Shown here one piece after another: positions 8,855 through 18,026 of a DNA stretch of 46,037 nt. Made by a program: the position numbers and the translations under genes. Within the stretch, counting starts at the first letter, position 1. Every line of letters starts with the position of its first letter. Source of the DNA: Deltaproteobacteria bacterium (lineage in GTDB: Bacteria > Desulfobacterota > Desulfobaccia > Desulfobaccales > 0-14-0-80-60-11); the NCBI GenBank assembly GCA_016874915.1, contig VGSW01000009.1:1-46037 (forward strand), written 5' to 3'. A model generated the notes under the pieces. That model was not told the DNA's origin. It made no database searches and saw only the letters and a program-made list of their open reading frames with translations.

Positions 8855-8873
8855 GGGTGCGTAAGACGCACCC
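8855..8873. repeat. Short palindromic element GGGTGCGT/ACGCACCC
   Basis: A perfect 8-bp inverted repeat with an AAG loop. A similar core (GTGCTTAAGACGCACCC) occurs near 18856, and GGGTGCGCCCTACCGGGT near 38732, so it looks like a small interspersed palindrome, not a local terminator. Confidence 0.5.
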
Positions 8874-8936
8874 TACATAGGATTTTCAGAGAGGGATAGA
8901 AAATCCCTGGCTCATATCTTTTCCATAGCCATGACA

Positions 8937-8980
8937 ATCCGGCCTGGGTTAGATTAAAGGATATCGAATCCAGGCCGGAT
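8937..8980. repeat. 11-bp perfect inverted repeat, 22-bp loop
   Basis: ATCCGGCCTGG at 8937-8947 is matched exactly by CCAGGCCGGAT at 8970-8980. It lies between the intron relic and an element copy. There is no U-tract after it. It could be a stem-loop or a protein-binding site; no assignment is possible. Confidence 0.5.
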
Positions 8981-8992
8981 GTACGCTTTCTC

Positions 8993-9071
8993 TTTCAAAA
9001 CTACAAAGTTAACTTACTGATATCCAATTCTTTCTAACAGAAAACCGAAAACTGAAAACCGAAAACCGTAT
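8993..9071 (+). repeat. Dispersed element with GAAAACY heptamer tail, copy 2 (diverged)
   Basis: The arm AGTTAACTTACTGATATCC corresponds to GCTAACTTATTGATAATAC of the 21918 copy. It is followed by TTTCTAACAG, four heptamers (AAAACCG, AAAACTG type) and a terminal CGTAT at 9067-9071. The left end is diverged. It ends 25 bp before the alpha-2-macroglobulin gene, inside its probable leader region. Confidence 0.7.
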
Positions 9072-9095
9072 TTAATACCTCCGCGGGAGAAACCC

Positions 9096-12000
9096 ATGCT
9101 CTCGTTACTGCCAGGATCGCGGCAAAAGGTGGATGGCCCCCAGGATCAGCCCATCAGGGCTAATGATCCCCAGGTGGCCAGGGCTTTAACCAACCGGACC
9201 CTCCCCCATGCAGCCCCGAGGTTGTTAGCCTGGGTGGCGATGGTAATTCTCCTTTTTTCCGCGGCGCCGGCGCCGGCCCAAAAGGCCCCCTCGGGTAAGC
9301 CCCCCAAGGGTGCCGCCGCGGCAGCCAAAGCTCCGGCCGAGGTTGAGGCCCAACAACGATTCACCATCGTCAAAATCGAACCTGACGCCAAACGCGAAGA
9401 AGTGCGAATCCTTTTCAGCCAGCCGATGCCTTTGGCGGTCTTAAGGGAGAACTTGAATCTGTTGCCCCGGGTCAAGATTAACTGGCGGCGCTCCGCGGTG
9501 AGCGCGGAGGGCGTCCTGACCCTGCAGGGAAACTTCAAATTCGGCGCCGGATATGTGGTCAACTTGCCGGATAATCTGGTGGTCCGCAATAAAACCTATG
9601 TCAAAACCGTCAACACCTTTTTCCTGCCCGACCGCGTTCCCAAAGTGGAGTTCGTGGAGAACAAAAGCGTCATCGAGCGGGACAGCCGACAGTTGCTCCA
9701 CGTCCGGGCGCAGAACGTCAAGACCCTGGAGTTTGAAGGCGTCAAGGTGCCCCCCCTGCTCTTACCCCTGGCCCTGGCCGCGGAAACGGGGTCCTGGGAC
9801 CACACTTGGGAACAGTTGAAGTCCGGAGCCGACCAGCTTAAGACCCTGGTGGAAACCCGGAAATCCCTGACCCCGTTTTACGCCCCGCCCCTGCTGGAAA
9901 AACAGGTATTCCCCGCCTCCGGAGAAAAAAACAAACTGGTGGCGGTATCCCTGCCCCTGAGCTTTCGTAAGGACAAGGAAGCCGGGGCGCTGGAGCTGGT
10001 TCGGATAAGAGACCAGGCTGGGGGTGAAACCGCCGCGGTCCGGGTTTTTCGCATCACCGACCTGGGCTTGACCTATAAGCACGGCAGTCAAAGCCTGATT
10101 GTGTGGGTCACCTCCCTTAAATCCGGGACCCCCATGGCCGGGGCGCAGGTGGCGGGTTTCACCCGGGACATGAAGGTCTTTCCCCTGGGCCAAACGGACC
10201 AGGACGGCATTCTCGTCTTTTCGCATCGGGAGCTGGAGGGCCTGGGCCTGGGGCGCCTGGCGAAGTTTGAGCCGGTCAGAGAAGTGGTGGATCATAACCG
10301 CCTGGTTTACCTGATGGCCCGGACCGGGGATGACATTTCATTCATAGAGGTTCAACCCCGGGGGAATCTGAACCCCCAAGGCATCTGGCAGGTCAGGGCC
10401 GGGGACAAAATCCGCCGTCTGAAGGGCCACGTGTTCACCGAACGCGGCGCCTACCGCCCCGGAGAGAAAATCTATTTTAAAGGCACGCTCCGGGAATACC
10501 TGGACGGGAAGATTGTTCCGCCGGCCGGCGAAGTCTGCTCCATTTCCGTGGTAAATCCCACCGCCGAAAAGGTCTTTTCCTTTGAAGGCCCGGTGTCGGA
10601 GTTCGGCACGGTGGCCGGGGAATTCACCGCGGAGAACCACTGGCGCCTGGGAACTTATACTCTCACGATGGCTTTTGGACCGGGGTCTGAAGCCGAGACC
10701 CCCATGAGAAGGGGGCGGCGCACTCGGAGGGCTGTCGAGGATGATGAGGGGAAGACGGGCCGGCCCCCTCGGAACGAAGCGAGCACCACTTTTCAGGTGC
10801 AGGAGTTCAAACCGCCTAGGCACTTCGTGAACCTCGAGTTTAAGCAGTTCCGCCGGACGGTGAAAGATTATGTCAACCGCAGCGAACGCCAGGCCGAATT
10901 TGTCCGCATCGGCATTAACGGGGAATATTACGCTGGCGGGCCGGTAAAGCATGGGCAGGTGCGCTGGAAAGTGCACAAGTCCAAGACCAGCTATCAGGTT
11001 TCCGGTTATGAGCAGTTCACTTTCGGCTATGCCGGGGAGGAACCGGGGGAATTGATCGAGAGCGGCCAGGCCATTCTGGATGAAAAAGGCCGGGCCGAAG
11101 TGGAGTTTCCCCTGAACCGGCAGATTCTGGCCGGGGAACACGGACTCAACGTGGTGGCCACGGTGGTGGATTTTGACGGCCGGGCCGTGACCAACAACAA
11201 GGTGTTTCAGGCCGCGCCCGACATCCTGGTGGGCATCAGCCGCCACCCCGAGGAGGTTCAGGCCGGCGAGGGACAGTCCCTCAAGGTGGTGGTGACCCGC
11301 CCTGACGGCAAGGCCATCCGCAGCGGCGCGGTCCAGGCCGAGGTCCTGCACCAATCCTGGACCAGCGTGCCCAAACGCAATGAGCAGGGGGACCTCTATT
11401 GGGACGAGCAGGAGGTCTGGCGCCGGGCCGCGGTCACCGACCTGTCCCTGGAAAAAGGCGAAGCTGTTTTTAAGTTCGACTTTGGATGGGGCGGGCGCTA
11501 CCTGTTGGCCTTTACCTACCAGGACAAGGACGGTCGGAAGTTCGCGTCCGCCACCGCGTACCAGGTCCGGGGCGAATCCTTTGCCTACGAAAACAAAGAT
11601 CGGGCTTACCTGGCCCTGCCCATTTACGCGGACCGGCCGTCGTACGAACCGGGGCAGACCGCCAAGATCACGGTCCGCCCTTTACTCCCGGTATCCCGCT
11701 ACCTGGTGACCCTGGAGCAGGCGGGGATCATCCAGCATCGGGTGGTGGCGGGCAAGCCCGGGGGCCAGGAGCTGGAAATCCCCATCCGGGCCGAATACGC
11801 CCCCAATGTTTATATCTCGGTTCTGGGGTTGACCCCCCGGGGTGAATTCCCGGTGTTTGCCGGCCGGTACGACACTGAAGCCCCCAACGTTTTCTGGGGG
11901 AACCTCAATCTCTCGGTGCACCGGGAAGTGGAACGCCTGGACGTCAAGATCAGCCCGGAGGTTAAAGAACTCAAAGCCGAGCCGGGGGCTGCGGTCCATC

Positions 12001-14342
12001 TGGACTTTACCGTGTTGACCTCCAAAGGCCAGGGGGTGGAAGCGGAACTGGCCGTGGCGGTGGTGGACGAAGCGGTCCTGTCCCTTACCGGGTTTAAAAC
12101 CCCCACCCTGGACGACCTGACCCGGTTTGATAATCCCCTGGGGGTGTTCACCGGGGAACTGCGGGCCTTGCTGGTTCACCAAACGCCTTTTTATCTCTCC
12201 CGAGTTGAAGCCCTCACGGGAGGCGGGGGCCTCAGCGAGGAGATGATGGCCAAGCTGCGCAAGCGGTTCGATCCGGTGGCTTATTTTAACCCGGCGCTGA
12301 GGACCGATGCCCAGGGCCGGGCCAAGGTGTCCTTTACCCTGCCGGACAATATGACCACCTACCGGGTTTACGCGGTGGTCCTGGATAAGGGCAGCCGGTT
12401 CGCCAGCCAGGAGCGTCCCTTCCTGGCCACCAAGGACTTTTATCTGGAACCGGGCATCCCCAGCTTTTTCACCCAGGGAGACAGCTTCCGGTTCCAGGTG
12501 GCGGCGTTCAATTCCACCCCCACCCCGGGGCCGGTTAAGTTCACCGCGGGAGGGGACGCCAGCTTGGTGCTGAAGGCCGAAGAGCCGCCGGGCCTGCTCA
12601 ATGCCAAAGACAGTCTTAAACTCAACGTCACCGGGCAGGCGGTTAAAAGCGGCCCGGCCCTGGCCCGCTTCGGCGCCGAATTCCAGGGACGGGCCGATGC
12701 GGTGGAGCTGAAACTTAAAATCAACTCCGGCCATGTTCGGGAAACCGCGGTATTTTCCGGATCCCTCACCGGGCCCGGGGAAATTAAAATTACTTTGCCG
12801 GCGCACCTCACCAGGGCCGCGGCGGTGGATCCGGGAGAGGTCACCGCGGTCCTGACCCTGGCGGGATCGCCGTTTTTGCGGATGACCAGCGCCATCGACT
12901 ACCTGATGACCTACCCCTACGGCTGCGTGGAGCAGACCGGTTCCGGAGTCCTGGCCCTGGCGGCCCTCCGGGGGCTGATCCAGGATGGCCAGGTTCCCGG
13001 ATTAGACCTGGCCGAAGTGGACAAATATCTGAAAAACGGGATAGACCGGCTCTTGAAGATGCAGACCGTTTCCGGCGGATTCGCTTATTGGCCGGGAAAC
13101 CGAGAAGCCCACCTCTGGGGGACCATATATGCCGCGGCCGCTCTGAACCTGGCCCGGGCCAACGGGCTGGCCGTGTCCGACGACGTGATGGAAAAAGTGG
13201 CGAGCTATCTCACGAGCCTGATGTCCAGCGAGGAGGCCTCTCCGGCTTTCAAGGCCAGCGTCTGTTACATCCTGTCTCTCAACGGGGCCCTGGACCCGGG
13301 GACCTGGAAGTCCGTACAAAAGGACTATGCCCGTCTGGGCCGGGAAAGCAAACTTTTCATGCTGCTGGCCGCCAAAAAGGCCAAGCTGCGCCCCCTGGGG
13401 GAGTTGCAGAATGCCTTGAAACCGTTGGTGGGCGCGACGGCCGAGGCCGGGCGGCAAGACCGGGAGGAGGAGTTTTCCCCCCGCTTCCGGGTCACGGCCC
13501 TGGCCTTGCTGGCGGGCAAGGAAATTCTTCCCGGCGACCCCCGCACCCAGGAAACCGCGCTGTATCTCCTGGGAGGACTGGACCGGCAGGGAATCTGGAC
13601 CTCCACCAGCGACACCGGCTGGGCGCTCCTGGCTCTGAGCGAGCACTTCAAGGGCGTATCCTTTGAGGCCCAGCCGGAGGAGGTGGTAATCAGTCAGCCG
13701 GGCGCGGCCCCCCAGCGCCGCACCCTGGACCCCAAGGGATATCGCACCGTGGGCCTCAGCGGCCCGGCCCTTCTGAAAAATCCGGTGGTGCGGGTGCAGA
13801 GTCAATCCGGCCGCACCTGGCTTTACAAGCTGGAGATCACCGCTCCCCGGACGGATATCGCGGCCACGGGCGCGGCCCATGGTTTCAAGGTCCAAAGGAG
13901 CGTCAAGAATACCGATGGCTCCGCCGACATCAAGGTGGGCGACCTGGTGAAAGTCCGGGTGCTCATGGACGCCGGCGGCAAAGGTCAGCGGTACGTGGTG
14001 CTGGATGATCCTTTGCCCGCGGGGCTGGTGGCGATTAACCCCGCCTTAAAAACCGAGGAGCGCGGACCGGACCGCTCCGGTAGTGACGAAGACGGCAACG
14101 GCGCGGAATATGTCACCGCGGAGGGCGCCTTCCGTTTCTGGGCCAATCATGTGGAAATCCGCGACGACCGGGTCTTGGCTTTCTGCGACCGGATCTATTC
14201 CGGAACCTACGTGTTTGAATATTTCGCCCGGGCCGTGTGCGAAGGCAAATTTGTCTGGCCCGCGGCCAAAGCCGCGGCCATGTATGCCCCCACGGTGAAC
14301 GGCTACACCCCCGTGGGCGAACTCATCGTTAAGGGCCGATGA
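9096..14342 (+). CDS. Bacterial alpha-2-macroglobulin with thioester (YfhM-like)
   Basis: This 1748-residue exported protein belongs to the bacterial alpha-2-macroglobulins, which are thought to trap invading proteases through a reactive thioester and guard the periplasm. An N-terminal hydrophobic stretch (WVAMVILLFSAAPAPAQ) near residues 47-63 acts as a signal, preceded by an unusually long N-region. MG-type beta domains follow, including GHVFTERGAYRPGEKIYFKG and the bait/MG10 region around VAVVDEAVLSLTGF. The intact thioester motif PYGCVEQ has its cysteine at residue 1277, inside an alpha/alpha toroid-like domain. GGGAGA precedes the start. Its stop overlaps the pbpC start, the well-known A2M-PBP1C pairing in which one partner repairs peptidoglycan and the other blocks proteases. 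Confidence 0.93.
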   Translation: MLSLLPGSRQKVDGPQDQPIRANDPQVARALTNRTLPHAAPRLLAWVAMVILLFSAAPAPAQKAPSGKPPKGAAAAAKAPAEVEAQQRFTIVKIEPDAKREEVRILFSQPMPLAVLRENLNLLPRVKINWRRSAVSAEGVLTLQGNFKFGAGYVVNLPDNLVVRNKTYVKTVNTFFLPDRVPKVEFVENKSVIERDSRQLLHVRAQNVKTLEFEGVKVPPLLLPLALAAETGSWDHTWEQLKSGADQLKTLVETRKSLTPFYAPPLLEKQVFPASGEKNKLVAVSLPLSFRKDKEAGALELVRIRDQAGGETAAVRVFRITDLGLTYKHGSQSLIVWVTSLKSGTPMAGAQVAGFTRDMKVFPLGQTDQDGILVFSHRELEGLGLGRLAKFEPVREVVDHNRLVYLMARTGDDISFIEVQPRGNLNPQGIWQVRAGDKIRRLKGHVFTERGAYRPGEKIYFKGTLREYLDGKIVPPAGEVCSISVVNPTAEKVFSFEGPVSEFGTVAGEFTAENHWRLGTYTLTMAFGPGSEAETPMRRGRRTRRAVEDDEGKTGRPPRNEASTTFQVQEFKPPRHFVNLEFKQFRRTVKDYVNRSERQAEFVRIGINGEYYAGGPVKHGQVRWKVHKSKTSYQVSGYEQFTFGYAGEEPGELIESGQAILDEKGRAEVEFPLNRQILAGEHGLNVVATVVDFDGRAVTNNKVFQAAPDILVGISRHPEEVQAGEGQSLKVVVTRPDGKAIRSGAVQAEVLHQSWTSVPKRNEQGDLYWDEQEVWRRAAVTDLSLEKGEAVFKFDFGWGGRYLLAFTYQDKDGRKFASATAYQVRGESFAYENKDRAYLALPIYADRPSYEPGQTAKITVRPLLPVSRYLVTLEQAGIIQHRVVAGKPGGQELEIPIRAEYAPNVYISVLGLTPRGEFPVFAGRYDTEAPNVFWGNLNLSVHREVERLDVKISPEVKELKAEPGAAVHLDFTVLTSKGQGVEAELAVAVVDEAVLSLTGFKTPTLDDLTRFDNPLGVFTGELRALLVHQTPFYLSRVEALTGGGGLSEEMMAKLRKRFDPVAYFNPALRTDAQGRAKVSFTLPDNMTTYRVYAVVLDKGSRFASQERPFLATKDFYLEPGIPSFFTQGDSFRFQVAAFNSTPTPGPVKFTAGGDASLVLKAEEPPGLLNAKDSLKLNVTGQAVKSGPALARFGAEFQGRADAVELKLKINSGHVRETAVFSGSLTGPGEIKITLPAHLTRAAAVDPGEVTAVLTLAGSPFLRMTSAIDYLMTYPYGCVEQTGSGVLALAALRGLIQDGQVPGLDLAEVDKYLKNGIDRLLKMQTVSGGFAYWPGNREAHLWGTIYAAAALNLARANGLAVSDDVMEKVASYLTSLMSSEEASPAFKASVCYILSLNGALDPGTWKSVQKDYARLGRESKLFMLLAAKKAKLRPLGELQNALKPLVGATAEAGRQDREEEFSPRFRVTALALLAGKEILPGDPRTQETALYLLGGLDRQGIWTSTSDTGWALLALSEHFKGVSFEAQPEEVVISQPGAAPQRRTLDPKGYRTVGLSGPALLKNPVVRVQSQSGRTWLYKLEITAPRTDIAATGAAHGFKVQRSVKNTDGSADIKVGDLVKVRVLMDAGGKGQRYVVLDDPLPAGLVAINPALKTEERGPDRSGSDEDGNGAEYVTAEGAFRFWANHVEIRDDRVLAFCDRIYSGTYVFEYFARAVCEGKFVWPAAKAAAMYAPTVNGYTPVGELIVKGR

Positions 14343-16777
14343 TGTCACGCCGCCGCAACTTGAGCCTACTGCTGGGAGGCGCCTTGTTATTGGGGTTGGC
14401 CGCCTTGATGGTCCATTTTGAGGCCGCCTCCCGAGTGGATACCGCGGCCTTGGACCCGGAGCCTGGCCCTCTGGTAAAGGACCGCCGCGGCCAGGTTCTC
14501 CGTCTGGTCCCCGAGGCCCAGGGCCGCAAGCTCATCAAGCTGCCTCCGGGGCCGCTGCCGGAAGCGGTGGCCGCGGCCTTTGTGGCCGCGGAAGACCAGA
14601 GGTTCTGGAGCCACCCCGGCGCCGACCCCGCGGCCCTGTTGCGGGCCGCTTGGAGCAACCTGGCCGCGGGACGCATTGTTTCCGGCGCCTCCACCATCAC
14701 CCAGCAACTGGCCCGCCTCACCTATCCCGGACCCCGCACCTATTACCGGAAGACGGTGGAAATGCTCCGCAGCCTGCGGATTGAAGGGGTCTTGAGCAAG
14801 GAAGACATCCTGAGGCATTATCTCAACCGGGTTCCCCAAGGGAACAACCTCATGGGGGTGGAAACCGCGGCGTATGCCTATTTCGGCAAACGCGCCGCCC
14901 AGTTGAATCCCGGGGAAGCGGCGCTATTGGCCGCCCTGGTCAAGGCCCCGGGGAGGTTAAACCCCTACGGCCCGCATCAAACACGGCTGCGGCAGCGCCG
15001 GGACTGGGTTCTCGGCCGCATGGCCCGGCTGGGATATTTGAAGGACCCGGACCTGGTGGCCCTCCAGGAGGAGCCGCTCCATCTCCGGGGGGAACCGGGC
15101 CGGCGTCCGGCCTTGCCCTTTGACGCCCCCCACTTCGTGAACCTGGTCCTGGGGGCCGGGGCGCAAACTCCGGCCGGGGGCCGGATCAGGACCACCCTGG
15201 ACCGGGATCTCCAGCGCCGGGCCGAGGCCGTGGTGCGCTCCCACCGCACCCGGCTGCAGAAAGGCGGCGCCTCCCAGGCCGCCTGTGTGATCCTGGACAA
15301 CCGCTCCCTGGGGGTGGCGGCCCTGGTGGGGTCTTTCAGCTATAGTCCCCGGGATCAGGGTTTCAACAACGGCGCCGCGGCCTGGCGCTCCCCCGGTTCC
15401 GCCCTGAAACCCTTTCTTTACGCCCAGGCCCTGGACCTGGGCCTGACCCCGGCCGCGGTGCTGGAAGACGTGGAGCGGCGCTACCGGACGCCCCGGGGCG
15501 CGTTCCTTCCCAGCAACTTTGACCGCCTGGCCCACGGCCCCGTGTCTTTCCGGGAAGCCCTGGGGAATTCCTTGAACCTCTCCGCGGTCTATCTCCTCAA
15601 CCTCACCGGGCCGGACACTTATTACGAAACCCTGAACAAGTTGCAGCTCATCAACCATCCGGAGCTGCCCGCGGACCACTACGGCCTGGGACTGGTGGTG
15701 GGCAACCCCGAGGTGAGCCTGCTGCAGTTGGCCGCGGGCTACGCCTGCCTGGCCAACGGCGGCGTCTTTCGGCCGGTGCGGCTGCACCTGGACCAGCCGC
15801 CCGGGGAAGGGGTCCAGGTCTTTTCCCCGCAAGCGGCCTTTGTCATCAATGACATCCTGACCGACCCCATGGCCCGGGCCCGGATTTTCGGCGGTTCCCT
15901 GGCCATGAATCCGCCCCAGCGCTTAGGGATAAAAACCGGCACCAGCACCCGCTACCGGGACTGCTGGGCCGTGGGCTATACCCCGGAATACACCCTGGCG
16001 GTGTGGGTGGGGAATTTTAACGGCCGGCCCACCGCCAATCTCAGCGGCGCTGCGGCCGCGGCCCCCATTCTGGCGGATTTGGCCGCGGAAGTCTTCGGCC
16101 CGGACCCACCCCAGCCCTTTGATAAACCGGAAGGGGTGGTGCACGCTTTGGTCTGCGCCTTTTCGGGACTCCGGCCGGGGCCGGACTGCGCCCACCGCCG
16201 GGAGGAACTTTTTATTGCCGGGACCGAACCCGACGCCCGGTGTTCTTACCACCACCCCCGGGAACCCTGGCACCGCATGCCCGCCAACTACGCGGCCTGG
16301 CTCCACCAGCGCTTTCAAAAGGGAGGGGAAGGAAAGTTTCGTCTGGAGGATTTTGACCCGGACTTGAGGCAAACCTTCCGGAACGCCCCGGCGTCCGGTG
16401 AGAGCAGTAAATCCCTGGCAGCATCTCCGGCCTCCCGCCCGCCAGGTGCGAAGTTGACCTTGGGATTTAACCCTGCCATTCCTTACGCCGGCAGGGCCCC
16501 GGCCCTGGCGGGGGCGGCGGAGTTCCCGGTGGCCGTCAGCTACCCGCTGCCCGGCGACCGCTTTCTCCTGGAACCCCAGCGGGAGACGGTTCATATTACC
16601 CTAAAAGCCGTCTGCCGCAGCTCCGTCAAATCAGTCACCTGGTTTGTCAACGGCCGGGAGGCCGGGGCCGCCGGCCCTCCCTATGAACTGCCCCTGGAGC
16701 TGCCCCGGGGCAAACACCGGCTCACGGTGTCTGGCCATAATGGTTGGGGAGATTCGGTGGAGATTTCAGTACAATAA
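14339..16777 (+). CDS. pbpC: Penicillin-binding protein 1C (bifunctional GT51/transpeptidase)
   Basis: The 812-residue product polymerises lipid II and would crosslink peptidoglycan at the outer face of the inner membrane. After a short N-terminal anchor (LSLLLGGALLLGLAALMV), the GT51 domain shows AAEDQRFWSHPGADP, GASTITQQLARL and NRVPQGNNLMGVETAAYAYF. The transpeptidase domain has SALK with S354, SLN at 411-413 and KTGT at 532. The C-terminal 90 residues match the PBP1C beta domain (BiPBP_C), for example VTWFVNGREAG. Two in-frame ATGs (14339 and 14342) are possible starts. The overlap with the alpha-2-macroglobulin gene by four bases indicates translational coupling. Confidence 0.94.
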   Translation: MMSRRRNLSLLLGGALLLGLAALMVHFEAASRVDTAALDPEPGPLVKDRRGQVLRLVPEAQGRKLIKLPPGPLPEAVAAAFVAAEDQRFWSHPGADPAALLRAAWSNLAAGRIVSGASTITQQLARLTYPGPRTYYRKTVEMLRSLRIEGVLSKEDILRHYLNRVPQGNNLMGVETAAYAYFGKRAAQLNPGEAALLAALVKAPGRLNPYGPHQTRLRQRRDWVLGRMARLGYLKDPDLVALQEEPLHLRGEPGRRPALPFDAPHFVNLVLGAGAQTPAGGRIRTTLDRDLQRRAEAVVRSHRTRLQKGGASQAACVILDNRSLGVAALVGSFSYSPRDQGFNNGAAAWRSPGSALKPFLYAQALDLGLTPAAVLEDVERRYRTPRGAFLPSNFDRLAHGPVSFREALGNSLNLSAVYLLNLTGPDTYYETLNKLQLINHPELPADHYGLGLVVGNPEVSLLQLAAGYACLANGGVFRPVRLHLDQPPGEGVQVFSPQAAFVINDILTDPMARARIFGGSLAMNPPQRLGIKTGTSTRYRDCWAVGYTPEYTLAVWVGNFNGRPTANLSGAAAAAPILADLAAEVFGPDPPQPFDKPEGVVHALVCAFSGLRPGPDCAHRREELFIAGTEPDARCSYHHPREPWHRMPANYAAWLHQRFQKGGEGKFRLEDFDPDLRQTFRNAPASGESSKSLAASPASRPPGAKLTLGFNPAIPYAGRAPALAGAAEFPVAVSYPLPGDRFLLEPQRETVHITLKAVCRSSVKSVTWFVNGREAGAAGPPYELPLELPRGKHRLTVSGHNGWGDSVEISVQ

Positions 16778-16850
16778 AATTTAAGGTGCGTTTCACCCGC
16801 TAAATTGATAACTTCCATATGGCGTTTAATCATACGGGTTAAATTTATCG

Positions 16851-17114
16851 ATGCAGAGTTTCCGCCATAACCTCAAACCGGTTGAAGTGAAAATATTCTT
16901 AAAAACCGTGGCCGACCTGACGGAAGAGCTTTTCATCCGTTACTGCCTTAAAGGGGATGGTGTTTGCCCCCGATGCGGCCGGAACGGCATCTGCCACAGC
17001 GGCGCCATCAGTTTGTACAGCAGCTCCTTTGACAAGATCACCCACGAAATCACCGCCTGCCTGAAATGCGGGTATAAAAATATGACCACCGTGCTAACGA
17101 TCGAAAAGCTGTAG
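16851..17114 (+). CDS. Small zinc-ribbon-like protein of unknown function
   Basis: The 87-residue product is not recognised as a named family. It carries two CxxC knuckles, CPRCGRNGIC at about residue 42 and CLKCGY at about residue 73, about 30 residues apart, a layout that would bind one zinc ion or an iron centre. The N-terminal half is alpha-helical in character (LKPVEVKIFLKTVADLTEEL). There is no signal peptide, so it should be cytoplasmic. It sits 73 bp after pbpC on the same strand and could share its transcript, but no functional link is visible. Confidence 0.6.
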   Translation: MQSFRHNLKPVEVKIFLKTVADLTEELFIRYCLKGDGVCPRCGRNGICHSGAISLYSSSFDKITHEITACLKCGYKNMTTVLTIEKL

Positions 17115-17135
17115 AAATTACCAGGTTAGCGGCTA

Positions 17136-17230
17136 ATACTGTTTTCAGTTTTCTGTTTTCTGTGAAAAAGATAAATAGCATCTATATGTTAGGTTAGCGG
17201 ATTTGTTGCATTTGAAAGCAAAATTGTTAT
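17136..17230 (-). repeat. Dispersed GAAAAC-heptamer element, copy 3 (inverted)
   Basis: Read on the minus strand the element starts ATAACAATTTT, continues TTTCAAATGCAACAAAT and GCTAACCTAACATATAG, then CAGAAAACAGAAAACTG and a terminal GTAT. It is the inverted relative of the copy at 6703-6809, 10 kb away. It lies between the small Cys-rich gene and the 3' end of sixA. Confidence 0.8.
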
Positions 17231-17254
17231 AGGATGCATTCCCCCGCCTCATGA

Positions 17255-17719
17255 CTAAGGCAGCATTTCCGGGATAATCATCCACTCCACCCCCCAGCGC
17301 CCGGCGTCATCTCGTCTCAGGCAGACCACACCCCCCATCTTGAAATTGACCAGGCTTTTTTCCCGGTCCCCGCAAAGCAGGGCCGCGGCTAATCGGGCCA
17401 GATGGGGGAGGTGTCCCACCAGGACCAGGTCTTCGGACAGGCCCGAGACGCGGCCGGCCCAAATTTCCGGGTCATCCAGAGGCGCCAAACCGTTGGTGGG
17501 CCCGATGCCGCCCCGGGGTTTTAGCGCCTCCGCCAAAATTTCCGCGGTCCTCATAGCCCTGGTCTTGCCGCTGTGCAGGAACCGGCCGGGAGACAGATTT
17601 AATTTCTCCACAAAATCCGCCACCCGGATAACGTCCTCCCTACCCCTGGGAGTAAGGTCCCGGGCCGGGTCCTCCTCCTCTCGCTTTGCCTCTCCATGCT
17701 GCACCAGATAAAGAAACAT
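17255..17719 (-). CDS. sixA: SixA-like phosphohistidine phosphatase
   Basis: This 154-residue histidine-phosphatase superfamily enzyme would remove phosphate from phosphohistidine proteins in the cytoplasm. Motifs seen are LVQHGEAK at the N-terminus, the LTPRGRE segment, FLHSGKTRAMRTAEIL and LVLVGHLPHLARLAA, which holds the second catalytic histidine. The usual RHG triad reads QHG here: the first arginine is replaced by glutamine while the nucleophilic histidine is kept. I believe this substitution recurs in related bacteria, but activity cannot be assumed. Length fits SixA (about 155-160). It is a lone gene, divergent from the downstream VOC gene. Confidence 0.82.
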   Translation of the reverse strand: MFLYLVQHGEAKREEEDPARDLTPRGREDVIRVADFVEKLNLSPGRFLHSGKTRAMRTAEILAEALKPRGGIGPTNGLAPLDDPEIWAGRVSGLSEDLVLVGHLPHLARLAAALLCGDREKSLVNFKMGGVVCLRRDDAGRWGVEWMIIPEMLP

Positions 17720-17753
17720 GGCAAATCCTTTCCGCGATAATTATTGTCTAAGT

Positions 17754-17949
17754 TATACATAACGTCATAAGTAATTGGACATGTTTATAGTTTCATCAAT
17801 TTGTCACCGCCCACTTTGTCACCCGGAGCCGCAGGCGAAGGGTCTCTTGATTTCCGGTAAAGACGAGATTCTTCGCCGCCTGCTGCGGCTCAGAATGACC
17901 CAAAGGGAACATCTATATACATGTTTATAAATTAATGACGCTGCGTATA
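17754..17949. repeat. MITE-like element with about 17-bp imperfect terminal inverted repeats
   Basis: The left end TATACATAACGTCATAA and the complement of the right end, TATACGCAGCGTCATTA, match at 13 of 17 positions. Inside is a second imperfect palindrome of about 85 bp, from GTCACCCGGAGCCGCAGG at 17818 to CCTGCTGCGGCTCAGAATGAC ending near 17899. The direct repeat ACATGTTTATA flanks the inner palindrome. No coding capacity. It fills almost all of the sixA-VOC spacer, so the promoters of these genes may lie within it. Confidence 0.6.
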
Positions 17950-18026
17950 GTATTTTGTTAAGCATCCGGCAATGGAGGGGGAAGAGGGAAGAGGTTAAAA
18001 GGTTAAAAAGGGAAAAGGGGAAGGCC

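Noticed and set aside
9096-16777. A2M-pbpC pair as an undescribed system
   Set aside because: This pairing is well known in bacteria (YfhM with PBP1C), and all motifs are canonical.
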